In this document: positions 36,240 through 46,630 of the stretch, in pieces
Layout of the letters: every line of letters starts with the position of its first letter
Numbering within the stretch: the stretch's first letter is position 1
NCBI GenBank assembly: GCA_021904315.1
Contig: CM038914.1
Location: forward strand, 9,920,001-9,984,000
From: Sphagnum magellanicum
Lineage: Eukaryota; Streptophyta; Sphagnopsida; Sphagnales; Sphagnaceae
Length of the DNA: 64,000 nt
Direction: 5' to 3'
Notes under the pieces: generated by a model
What the model was told of the DNA's origin: nothing
What the model saw: only the letters and a program-made list of their open reading frames with translations
Databases searched by the model: none
Position numbers and translations under genes: made by a program

Positions 36240-37900
36240 TTATAGGACTAAAGTAATTAAGTAGGTTAGGCTATGCTTACCACAATCTCCTTGCATTTTT
36301 ATGACCTACTTAAACCTATTTACTATCTACCTATTTTTAAATATTTAAAATGATAATCCAAAAAATGATTTAAATTTAGGTGAAAATTTGATCACTTAAA
36401 TGGTTCACTATCTACCAATGAAAATGACCAATCAAATAGTCTCTTACTTTGCTAACAAAAAGATCACCCTAGTCACAACAATGGGTTTAAATCAACTTGT
36501 CTAAATTGACACAATGGTTTTTTTGAAACTTGTCATTTTGTATTTTTTTACTATAAAATCTAATAAAAAACCTTTTTCTTTAAAGATGATATCTAATATG
36601 TATTTTTTCTCTCCCTTTGCCAATAACAAATCACAAAATCAATGGACCCTTTGATCTATTGGAACAAATGTTTGATAACATCCAAATGAGGAACTTGAAT
36701 TTTATATGCAAATTGGTTCACCACAAAAGGCAACATTGGGCCTTGTCTAAGTGAAAAAAATCAACTTGCCCATTGTATGTTGGTATAATAGCACCCATAT
36801 TTGATTTAAATTTCAAATCAATCTAAAGAATATGAACAACTATTATATCAAACTCTTAAAGCATTTGAACTACATAGCCCCATTGAGTAACAATATTTCC
36901 ATTAGGACAAAATAAATATTCATGACCCACTAAATGGTTTAATAAACACATTTTTGTCATTTTGAAATGTTTTTGGATTTTGAATTAGTTCAACTCAACT
37001 TCTTAAGAGGCATTTGCATGGTACAATGTAAATAAATGGAATCAAAATTGAAAATATTGAAAGTATCAAAATAATAACATGTAAAATTTCACTCATTTTG
37101 AATTATTCCAAAAATCACATATAATTAATTCTTTCTTTAACAATAATTTTTTAAAACATAAACCATAAATATGAAATTGGTTTATGATTATGCTTTAGTG
37201 TAAATGTACAATAATAATTTTATAAAATAGCTTGTTAAAAACACTATGTTTGACAATAGTGAAAGGGCAATATAGTTTTCTTTTAATTTCAAAAATTTCT
37301 CTTTATTATTGTAGAACAATAAAAAAATAGAATAATAATAATAATAATAAACCTAGCTATATTTTCAGTGGAAGAATATTTCACAACCCAAAAAGTTCAT
37401 AATCATCAACATTGTGATCATAACATAATATAATACCAAATATTTATGTATCATTTAATATAAACTTCATGACATTTTACAAACAGAAAATTTTAATGGA
37501 GAAAATTGTACTTTATGTTTGTATTTTTTCATGTGAAAAAATTCATGGATAAATTCCCATTGAAACTAATATTTCTTGGTCTTTTTATTACATTGTAATG
37601 TTGTGATGAACAAATTGCAATTTTAAAATGTACGAATTGTTCATATGTGCGCCAATTTCATAACATAACGTAAGTTTGGGATGTTATCCACCTTTAATTG
37701 CACATTTCCATCACAAATTCTTCTCCACATATCCAAAAAGCCACATAAAAAATGAGTTGTTGCAAAAATGTTCAAAATATGATTCCTTTGTGCCTAAACA
37801 ATACCATGCAAACACTCCAATGTGATTTCTTGATCTATGTGCAAATTGAATAATGCAACTTTCTTGTGTCTTCTTGTAAATATTATGAATTTTCATATAC
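36240..37900. other. AT-rich interior of the copia element, not assigned
   Basis: The RNase H part of the copia polyprotein would be expected toward this side of the RT remnant, but I could not recognise it. A (AATA)n run lies at about 37335-37355. No gene is seen. Confidence 0.3.
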
Positions 37901-39700
37901 ATATCCATGTTCTAGGCTTGTTTGCTAAAGGTAATTTGTGTAGCAAGCACATGATGATAAGCAAAGCCCATATAAAACCTTAAATTTTTTGTAAACCTTA
38001 GTCTCCTTCCCTTGCATTAAAAATCTTTCTTGCTATTCAACAAAAAACTCTTCAATTAATTCATCATTTAAAAATGAAATATTCACATCAAGGTGTTAGA
38101 TTGAGCATCCATTATGTCTTATTAGAACAACAATGGTACAAAGAGTTTTATATTTCATTATTATATTGAGCATCTCATCCAAATCCACTCTAATTCATTA
38201 CTAAAACCTACAAGCTACAAGACATGTTTTAAACCTTACAATAGATACCATCCACACATATGACTTTGCCTTGTACACCCATTTAATTGGTGGTGACGAA
38301 TTACTTGGTAGGTGGTACACCTACTAGGATCCAAGTTTAATTTTCATGTATGGAGTTATTTTCTTGATCCATTTTTTAACCCAACCATGAATTGTAATAA
38401 CTTCATCATATGAAGTTGGTTCAATGACCACCTCATACAAAGCAACCACAAAATCACTAAACTTACAAGGTGTGTTGACATCCCTTCCAAGTTGAAGTGT
38501 GAATTCCTTGTTAGATAGGTCAACATTTTCAAACCTCTCATGAGAAGTTTGGATTGAATTACTATTGTTCATTGTTTCAATGTCATTAGTCATAAAATGA
38601 CCATTCATGTTTGAATCATGATCTATATTTGTATAGGAATTATGCACATGTGACAGTCAATGAGACTCCAAGTAGAAGATCCATGGGCTAATAGTTCTAA
38701 AAAATATTGTGGTTGATTTATAATGTTCTTTTGAGGCTTGAACATGTGCTAGTATAGGGAAAATAATACATGCTTATGCAAGTGTTGGACCTTTGATGGT
38801 GGCTCTAGAATACCCCATGTGATATCCAAAAATGACATCTTTTGATATCATTATTTGTTTGAAGATTGAGACAATTACAACATTTTGAACTTGAATCATA
38901 AATGCAAAAAAAAACATATTGTTTAAACTTTAGCAACCATTTGGTCTTGTGGGTGTTAATATGCATGAAACAAACACATCTAAACATTTTAAGGTGTTGG
39001 ACATATGTTGATAGGGTGTGAACCCATCATTGGTGTTGGTTAATGACATGTTAATTAAGTAGTTAGTTGTGTTCATGGTTTCAACCCACAATTGTGCTAG
39101 TATGTGAACATTAATGACGAAGCTATGAACCAAACCCTTTTAATCAAGTTCTATTATTTCTTTTTGCTACTCTATTTTGATGGGGAGAATTAAACCATGT
39201 AAATCATGGTTCAATGCCATGTAAATTCAATGAATTCATTAAAGGTATATTCACATGCCCTATCTAATAAAAAAAACCTTAATGGTGTGAAGCCAAATTC
39301 TTGTTATATTTTGGTTCTAAATCACCTAAAATGGGTGAATGTTTCAATTTTTTCTTATGAAAAAAACCCAACTAAACCTATTATGGTTGTTAGTAAGCAT
39401 GCTTACATAAACAACGCTTGACAAGGATGTTGTGGTAAAAGGTCCACACAAATTTGTATGAACCAATTGATCAAATGGTTGCGAACTTTTCCTATGAAGA
39501 TTTTTTTGGGTGCCTTTTCTTGGTTATGTTTCCCAAATGTACATGCATGGCATAATAGTCCATAAGAAAAAAGTTGTGGAATATTTACATGGTCAATTGA
39601 TTTAACATTTGCAAACTTATGAGATTTAGATTTGGGTAAAACCAAGCTAATAGGAGGCAATTTGGCGTAACCAATCCTTGGGTTTGATGTTCATCTTTCA
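37900..39700 (-). pseudogene. Copia pol remnant (GAG-pre-integrase, integrase, reverse transcriptase)
   Basis: On the minus strand, in order: a GAG-pre-integrase segment with LFSYGLLCHACTFGKHNQEK (39660-39480), integrase pieces including the open frame at 39133-38930 (AQLWVETMNTTNYLINMSLT), and then the acidic linker before RT (EPTSYDEVITIHGWVKKW, about 38430-38360). RT follows with VPPTK.FVTTN.MGVQ and, about 38130-37950, HNGCSI.HLDVNISFLNDEL, aligned with the copia TTKWVYK and QLDVKSAFLNG blocks. Stops and frame changes are scattered through it. These signatures place it firmly in Ty1-copia, not Ty3-gypsy. Confidence 0.8.
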
Positions 39701-41271
39701 TAAATTAAATTAATGTTAAAAGTATATGTTGTATTTATGTGAAACCCTTTATAATATATTAATTTAACATCTAATAAATAATACCTTTCAGCACATTTAA
39801 AAACCTATAACCAGTGTTTTTCAACATAGTGAAACAATGTAAAAACATTGTTTAAGCACTAATGTTTAGCACTATATCAAGACTTTTCATCCAATCATGT
39901 GCTACCACATCATCTTTTCAGCACTAGTCAAAGTGACTATAGAGGTTGCCATTGGTTCCTATTTGCCCATTTTTACCCATTTCCCATATGTCAATACCAA
40001 ATTTGTACAAAATTTGAGCTAACTATTGTAAGAATCATTTTTTCATGGTAAGAAAAGTTTGTAGAACCCATTAAACTTATCGATTTACATCCACCCCCTT
40101 AAGACATTAAACCTAACATCCATCATGTAGACATGTTTGTTATCAAACAACACTTTAAAATTGTTGGCAATTTGATTGAGATTTTTACAACACCAAGCAT
40201 GTATTAAAAAATTTCTCTCATCCCATCATCTTAACGAATAATCACAATGTTCCCGTTTTAGCCACTTGATGAAAAAGCCCACCAATAACTGTAACCTTTG
40301 AACCTCCCCCTCATTAGTTGACATCAATTGGACAACAAATAATAACATTGTTATCAATAGACCAATTTAGCATATATGCACACATAGCCAAGTTCATTTC
40401 CAACACATCTCCTACCAATTCATATCATAATGTTGCAATCTTTGAAATTGTCTACTTCTTCATTGTGACCTTTTTCAATAATGTTGATTGAATTCTTAAG
40501 ACATTGATTGTGATTGGTTGCACAAAGTTGAATTTCATTGGCCAACTCAACGCAATTCCACAAATCTAGTGATTAGGGTTCCCATAAAACTTGCAATCCC
40601 CATGCACTTGATAACAAATCCCTTATTGTTCTTGGTTTGTTTGTATGTGATTTTGTCAAGCTTGAATTTGAACAAGGCTTCATTTTTTGTTTTCTTTGAG
40701 TTTTAATCTCTTATTTGAATTCATCATGTAAAAGTTGTGAAAACAATGTTAAGAACAATAAAAAATTTAACTCTATCAAGTTCCATGTATGCATACATGG
40801 AACTTGCTTAATATCCAAGCAACAATAAAACATCAAAAATAGCTCTTTGAAATTGTATTACATAATGAATTTGAACTTCAATCCAAGTACAACATTAAAA
40901 CAAAGTTGTTCCATGATCCCATCATAAGTGATACTTTTTAAAAATTACATTGTATAGTGTTGCTAATTATGTTATGAACAAACTAAATTGGCATATAAAC
41001 AATGTTAATACATGTCAATAGTTTTCAATTGTTATCAAAATGATTGTAATTATAGTCTATTATTCAAAATCAATTTTTGAAATCATTGACGAAGTGAACT
41101 AAAAATATTCAACAAGAATATGGATGTTAGGTTAACAAATGAAAAAAACTCAATGTAATAGACTTAAAACATAAGCCAGAGATTCAAGACTTTCAAAGAG
41201 TGGGTTGAAATTTGATTTTATGATAACCTTTTCATGATGTTCAATATTTGCTAGCTAATTCATGACGTTTT
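39701..41271 (-). other. Copia interior between gag and integrase, degraded
   Basis: This stretch should hold the end of gag, its zinc knuckle and the protease. I could not identify a CCHC motif or an active-site DSGA-type motif. No other gene is seen. Confidence 0.3.
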
Positions 41272-41560
41272 TCAATTGTTTAAGAAACCCAATGACACAA
41301 ATCTACAATCTTCAAGGTGGTTATTGGTAAAGTTGGTCCCCAACAAAATTGACAAGCTTAATTTTTTTGCTTGAAATGATTTTTGTTTGAATTTGGCACA
41401 TAATTGTTGGTTTGGTGAGACCAACAATATGTCACCAGCAATATGTGAGATCATTTCATCTTTAACATAAAGATTGACGATTGCCAACGCCCTCTTCTTG
41501 CAATGTTCCAATTCTACATAAAAATCACCTTCATTTTCCGTGATCATTTTGTTGTTGTCA
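41272..41560 (-). pseudogene. Copia gag fragment
   Basis: A 91-codon open frame on the minus strand contains KKRALAIVNLYVKDEMISHI followed by AKFKQKSFQAKKLSLSILLG. This aligns with the copia gag (UBN2-type) pattern of KALaxInLxVkDexixHI, then a helix and a K-rich segment before the LxxL motif. It lies just inside the upper LTR, where gag belongs. Confidence 0.6.
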
Positions 41561-41786
41561 ACTTCAATTGACTTATGAATATTTCTATAGCAAACTAGAC
41601 ATGAAAAAATTCCAATTAATATAATTGAAAAATCTTAATAGTTTGGAACTTTCATACATGTTTTCTACATGGGCCATGCTTGTTATCTCCTTGCTAATGT
41701 TGCACAAAGTGCTACTAGTGACACTAGCTAGTGTAAGCATTGCGAGCAATACAAACAACAAGTACTCCCACCTCTAAACCCAACCA

Positions 41787-42073
41787 TTTTGAGGATCAAT
41801 ATGAATGTTAATGAAATGAGTTTGACATAAAACTAATTATGCATGGACCTATTATTATATACTAATCTTAAAATCTATTGGTCTATTATAAAACATGAGT
41901 TAAAACCCCGACATAACATTATCCATGATTAGATTCTAACTACTTGTATGATGTTGTGGTGGTTTGTTGGTTAGGTATAATTGCCTCAATATAAGTACAT
42001 AACCAATTTCTTTAATAACTTCCAATGAGTTCTACTAGCTAGTAAGTCTGAGTCACTATTAAGAGCATTAACA
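41787..42073 (-). repeat. Copia 5' LTR
   Basis: Pairs with 28632-28916. It starts TGTTAATGCTC on the minus strand (42073) and ends CCTCAAAA, next to TGGTTGGG, a primer-binding-site-like sequence. The inner terminus has decayed from CAACA. Confidence 0.75.
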
Positions 42074-43452
42074 TGTTCAATATAATTAAATATATTTATT
42101 TATTAATTATCTGAATACCAATTTCATGTGTATTGCAATATTCTCATCAATCACTGGTGACATTGTGAGCTAGGTGAGTCTCTCAGGTAAGTAGTAGATC
42201 AACATGCAAATAGGAATAGGTCAATAGCTTTAAAAGTAGGCTAGAGTGGTGAGTGTATTAGTTGATAGGTAGGTGCAAGGTGGTAAGTGGGTGGGTGTGG
42301 TCAGGTTTGGAAGAAAAAAAAAAGACAAAAAATAAATAAATAAACAAACAAACAAAATCAAATTATGCTAACGTGTGGTTAGCACAATAGGTAATAGAAA
42401 CCAATGAAAAATCAGTGACCATCCAACCACATACATCCCCAACTAGTGGAGTCATGAGGACTGGTTCAGTTGACAACTCTCAGGGTAATGCTATGGTTAT
42501 GCCAGGAGTTCATGACTTGGTCTCCTCTCTCTACTTCAGCAATGAGCATGCAAGTGTAACGACAACCAAACCCCTTATAATGGCCCCTTTTATGTTTGTT
42601 CTGTCTCTTGCTATTGTGGATAACAGTTTTTGTGCTTTTGTTTGGTTGTTGTTGTTGGCATATGTTTCTAAAGTAGGTGGCTTGTCAATTGAGACCAATT
42701 CTATCTACAAATTGACTCTTACAACACCCCATCCCCCCACCCCCCTTCCTCCAAACACCACTTTCCTTGCTTTGGATTAGCCTTTGAGAAGATGGGTCCC
42801 CACATAAATCACACCCAGAAATTTGGTACCGTGTATTGGGAGGGTACCATTATATCCATGAATGTCCCTCTTACAATAAAGGAGGAATCTTACACCTATT
42901 TCCTTGTAGTCCAATACTTGTAGGTGTAAGATCCCTCTCGCTCGTAAAGAGTAGGTGTACTCATTATTAAAGAGTAGGCGTAAGAATACTCCTCCACCGG
43001 CTCATGATCTCCGTATGTTTATGATAGGATTTGTTTCATGCTTTATTACAGGTAAAACTCATGAATGAGGGAGAATATTTTGAATGTAAAAACCTAGGCT
43101 CAACTATATGGGTTATTAATTTACCTCCACAATTAGGACCATGCCTTTCATTTGAAGGACTAGAGTTCTTATGGTTTGTAAAATTCCCCATATATTATTA
43201 TGAGGTGGGTTCAAGAAGTCATACAAGTTTATCTCAACCACCAATTCTACATATTATGTCTTGTTTGATTTTGTCCATTGGCCTCTTTCTTTATGACTTG
43301 GAAGGCCCTTAGATGACAACATTACGAGAATCAGGTCTGCACGAGACAATTCCACACTTGGCTATTGCATCATGCAGGCCCTAATTGTGGAGGTAAATTA
43401 ACCCATGTCATAGAGGCCTTACCCTACACTTTAAGTCATGACTAGTACACAA
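42074..43452. other. Intergenic; one foldback, no gene supported
   Basis: GTAGGTAGGTGC-like sequence at 42180-42300 resembles the arrays elsewhere. At 42880-43003 GGAATCTTACACCTA pairs with TAGGTGTAAGATCCC, and a second ACTCCTCC/GGAGGA pairing closes a larger fold, like a small foldback element. The 121-codon open frame at 42415-42780 has no recognisable features. Confidence 0.4.
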
Positions 43453-43905
43453 GTGAACAAGATCCTAGAATATTATGGGCAAGAAAAATATGATAGGCAC
43501 CTTGTAATAGGGCCCTTCTTTTGTGGTGAACAAGCACCTAGAATATTAATACGGGTAGCAAAAATACGATGGGCACCTTGTAATAGGGCCCTTTTTTCTT
43601 GGTGAACAAGCACCTCGAATATTAATACGGGTAGCAAAAATACGATGGGCACCTTGTAATAGGGCCCTTTTTTCTTGGTGAACAAGCACCTCGAATATTA
43701 ATACGGGTAGCAAAAATACGATGGGCACCTTGTAATAGGGCCCTTTTTTCTTGGTGAACAAGCACCTCGAATATTAATACGGGTAGCAAAAATATGATGG
43801 GCACCTTGTAGTAGAGTCCATTTTTCTTGGTGAACAAGCACCTAGAATATTATGGGCAGCAAAAGCATGACGGGCATCTTGTTAAAGAGCCCCTTTTTCA
43901 CGTAA
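43453..43905. repeat. 76-bp tandem repeat, six units
   Basis: Units start GTGAACAAG at 43453, 43526, 43602, 43678, 43754 and 43830 (spacing 73, then 76 four times). Each contains CCTCGAATATTAATACGGG, AAATACGATGGGCACCTTGT and AATAGGGCCCTTTTTTC. The middle units are nearly identical and the outer ones diverged. Because 76 is not a multiple of three, the repeat reads in shifting frames and gives overlapping minus-strand open frames of about 70 codons. I do not regard these as genes. Confidence 0.92.
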
Positions 43906-45445
43906 TAGGACCCCCCTAATTTTTTGACTTTATGGGTAACTCTAATCAAAAGGATCCCAACATCCCTGTAAATGTTCATACCATGTCCATTCTGTATATG
44001 AATGAAAAATGATGTGCATCCATCTGCTGAATAGGGTTATGGATGTAACTGATGTTGGTTATGTCCAGTCATCTGCTTTATGCGGGCTGTGATTGGAAAT
44101 AGCCTTGGGGCGTGCCAAGGCGTCTTGGGTATTTTCAATAATAATCAGCAGCCTCCTCTCATTGGTGATTGTTGTTCAACAATATGAATCACTCTTCCTC
44201 TGCATCATAACATGTTAGCTCTGTTGTCTCCCCTGCCAATAACCCAACAACAACTACCAGCAACCAGCTTTTATGCTCCTCCAAAACAAAAAAGAAAAAT
44301 AAGAGACTCAAGAGGGCTAGGTGGCAATTTACTGGAAGCTGAGTCATAAGTTACAACTGAAGGCATTCTAAAGGTGGCCAACTGGCAGCAGCTTCCATGC
44401 AAATTTTGCATGTAAAAAAGTCTTCCTATTAAGGAAGGTAGTTTGTTTGTTTGGTTTGCTGGCCTTGCCTACCAAGACAAGGATATTGTGTTTAGATTCG
44501 TTATTACATATAGTAAAGGACGTCGTGAAGCATCATTTCATCCATCTGTCCTGTCATCCATTCTTCCATCTGTCTGGTCATCCATCTGTCTCGTCATGGT
44601 CTGTTTACTCCGACGGGGCGAAGAAAGAGTGGAATACAGACGCGACATGATGGAGAATAATACATATTAGTGTTGTAAATTTTTATTATTATTATTATTT
44701 TTTTGGGGGTTTTTGGACTTAGGTACACTCATCCTGTCTCTTTCTCAACAACTGAAAGAGTTGGGTTGGGCTTTTTTTTTTTGGTTTAGAATACTGGAAA
44801 TTTTCAATGCTTTTTACATTGCCATAATTTTTTATTATAGTTCAATGGATGCCAGAGTGAGCAGCTGTTAAGCACACTTTTATTAGATATTGGCAATTTC
44901 AAGGTTTGCATTTGCCATAATAATAATGACAATGGATGTCAGTTGCCATTTTAGCACACAAACTTAATAGATACATTGGTAATTGCAATGATCAGATTGC
45001 CTAGAAAAACAATTTTGCCAATAATAATAACATGCTGTATGCCAAAGGTATTATTATGATGCATGTGAAAATTGGCTGCACCAGATACCCTAACCATTAT
45101 GAACAGGGAGGGGGTCTGGATACTGGAACTTATCAACAAAAACAAAGAAATAATTTTCAACAGATTGATACCTACTAAATAAGTAACTTACTACTTACTT
45201 ACAAGTTGAACAACGTTGGGGTATATTTGTCGTCTCTAGTCTATTCCCATGGTCAGCTGTATGTTGCTATCTCACGAGTCACAAGCAGTGCAACCATCAA
45301 GATTTTCAGCGGCCAAGGTGCCGATGGATACATGCGAAATGTCGTATATAAAGAGGTTTTGGAAATGTAGTTTGTAATTGTAAATTTTGTAATATGTACC
45401 ATCAAATACACACACACCTGTGCATTAGGCATGAGGTTCAAACTA
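43906..45445. other. Intergenic with an R2 fragment
   Basis: The segment 44430-44500 (GTAGTTTGTTTGTTTGG, GGCCTTGCCTACCAAGACAA) is a fragment of repeat R2. From 44535 to 44600 CATCCATCTGTC units repeat. A (TTA)n run lies at 44683-44700. No gene is seen. Confidence 0.45.
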
Positions 45446-46630
45446 TTAATGAAGGTAGTTTGTTTGTTTGGTTTGTTAGCCTTGCCTACCAAAACAAGGA
45501 TATTGTGTTTAGATTCATTATAGAGTATAATAGCCTAAGGGATTTTGGCCCCTAGGTAATAGGTCTATTTTTATATGGGGATTTTTGAAAGATGATATTT
45601 TGGCTTCTGTTGAAACTTGAGATTAGTTATTATAGAGTTATAATATCATGAAGGAATTTGGTTTGTTTTTAGAGGATTTTTTGAAGATTATATTTTTGCA
45701 TCGTGAAATATTTGAGTTTTCATAATTCTTCTTTTGGGTGAAGATACTTTTTAATGTAAACTAGTGGGTGCTCGTGACCTTCGGCCACTGTGAAGTCCTC
45801 CAATTTTTTTAAACTTGGTTCGCGTTTTAGTTTTTTTTTAAAACTTTTAATTTTTTTAATTTTTTAATTTTTATGTGTTTTCTATTTTTATTATTATTTT
45901 GTGATCATCCAGTCGGAAGAACATTTCATCCATTCCCTTAATCGGGACAGATAGTAGCTAAAAGAAAAAAAGCTTCCCCAAAATTCGTCTCATCATCAAG
46001 TCGGATGGACATTTCATCCATCCCCTTAATTGGGACGGACAGTAGCTAAAAGAAAAAAAAAGGTAGTCTTGGTCAATACAAAAAAAATAAAAAATTGATT
46101 CTGGGCTGTCCAAGGCCTAAATATTTTTTTTCTGGTCTTCCCCTAAATTCGTCCCGTCATCAAGCCGGACGAACATTTCATTCGTCCCCTTAATCGAGAT
46201 GAACAATAGCTAAAAGAAAAAAAAAGGTAGTCTTGGTCAATACAAAAAAAAAAAAAAAAAACAAAAGATTCTAGGCTGTCCAAGGCCTAAATATTTCTTT
46301 TCTGATTTATCAAATCTTTTGCCTCAAAAAATCAGACTGCCCCTGATTTCTTTTATCTCTGGAGTTAGTTACATCTGGAGAAGTTACATTGGGGAAGCTC
46401 CATAGGGAACGGGCAATGATTGGAAGAATCTTCCAAGCACTGCCCACACAGACAGACACCACCACTGTTGCTTTTCCAGGCGTAACTAAAAATGACCTGC
46501 TATGGGCGGGTGTCTGCCTTGGCCGCCCTGCCCTGCCCCTGCCCTGTTTGTCACCACAGACAGATAGACACCATGTTTGCTTTTATATGTAGAATGGCAA
46601 GGCCACGGTGTGACACACCCCTTGTTTTTG
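45446..46630. repeat. Dispersed repeat R2, copy 2, interrupted by an 834-bp insert
   Basis: 45446-45760 aligns with 16544-16824 (TTTTGGCCCCTAGGTAATAGG, GATGATATTTTGGCTT, TTAATGTAAA). The alignment resumes at 46593-46630 (ATGGCAAGGCCACGGTGTGA) exactly where copy 1 continues without a break (TAATGTAAATGGCAAGGCC). About 834 bases starting CTAGTGGGTGCTCG are therefore present only here. ATGTAAA before and ATGTAGAA after the insert could be a decayed target duplication. Confidence 0.7.
45911..46318. repeat. Three diverged tandem units with hairpins, inside the R2 insert
   Basis: Hairpin cores lie at about 45915, 46003 and 46167. The second is GGATGGA-loop-TCCATCC and the third GGACGAA-loop-TTCGTCC, both with the same loop CATTTCA and perfect 7-bp stems that differ by paired changes. 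The downstream parts (TAGCTAAAAGAAAAAAA, GGTAGTCTTGGTCAATAC, GGCTGTCCAAGGCCTAAATA) are shared by units 2 and 3. It is non-coding. Confidence 0.75.

Larger units (their letters stand above)
28632..42073 (-). mobile_element. Decayed Ty1-copia LTR retrotransposon, broken by insertions
   Basis: Two diverged direct repeats, 28632-28916 (285 bp) and 41787-42073 (287 bp), align along their length. The lower one has TGTTGA..TCAACA termini. Read on the minus strand, the upper LTR is followed by TGGTTGGGTTTAGAGG, a primer-binding-site-like stretch starting with the tRNA-complementary TGG. The lower LTR is preceded by the polypurine tract CCAAGGGGAGA (28917-28927). Between them, in copia order, lie gag (41.5 kb), GAG-pre-integrase and integrase (39.7-38.9 kb) and RT (38.6-37.9 kb) remnants. 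The span is 13.4 kb against about 5 kb for an intact element, because a hAT element and other repeats lie inside. Flanking 5-mers (GGATT and TGTTC) do not match, so the target duplication is lost or the ends have recombined. Confidence 0.8.

Noticed and set aside
42415..42780. 121-codon open frame on the plus strand
   Set aside because: No recognisable domain, no splice context, a Pro/Thr-rich low-complexity end, and no second copy or homology I can name.
43473..43837. Overlapping minus-strand open frames of about 70 codons
   Set aside because: They are a by-product of the 76-bp tandem repeat read in rotating frames, not genes.
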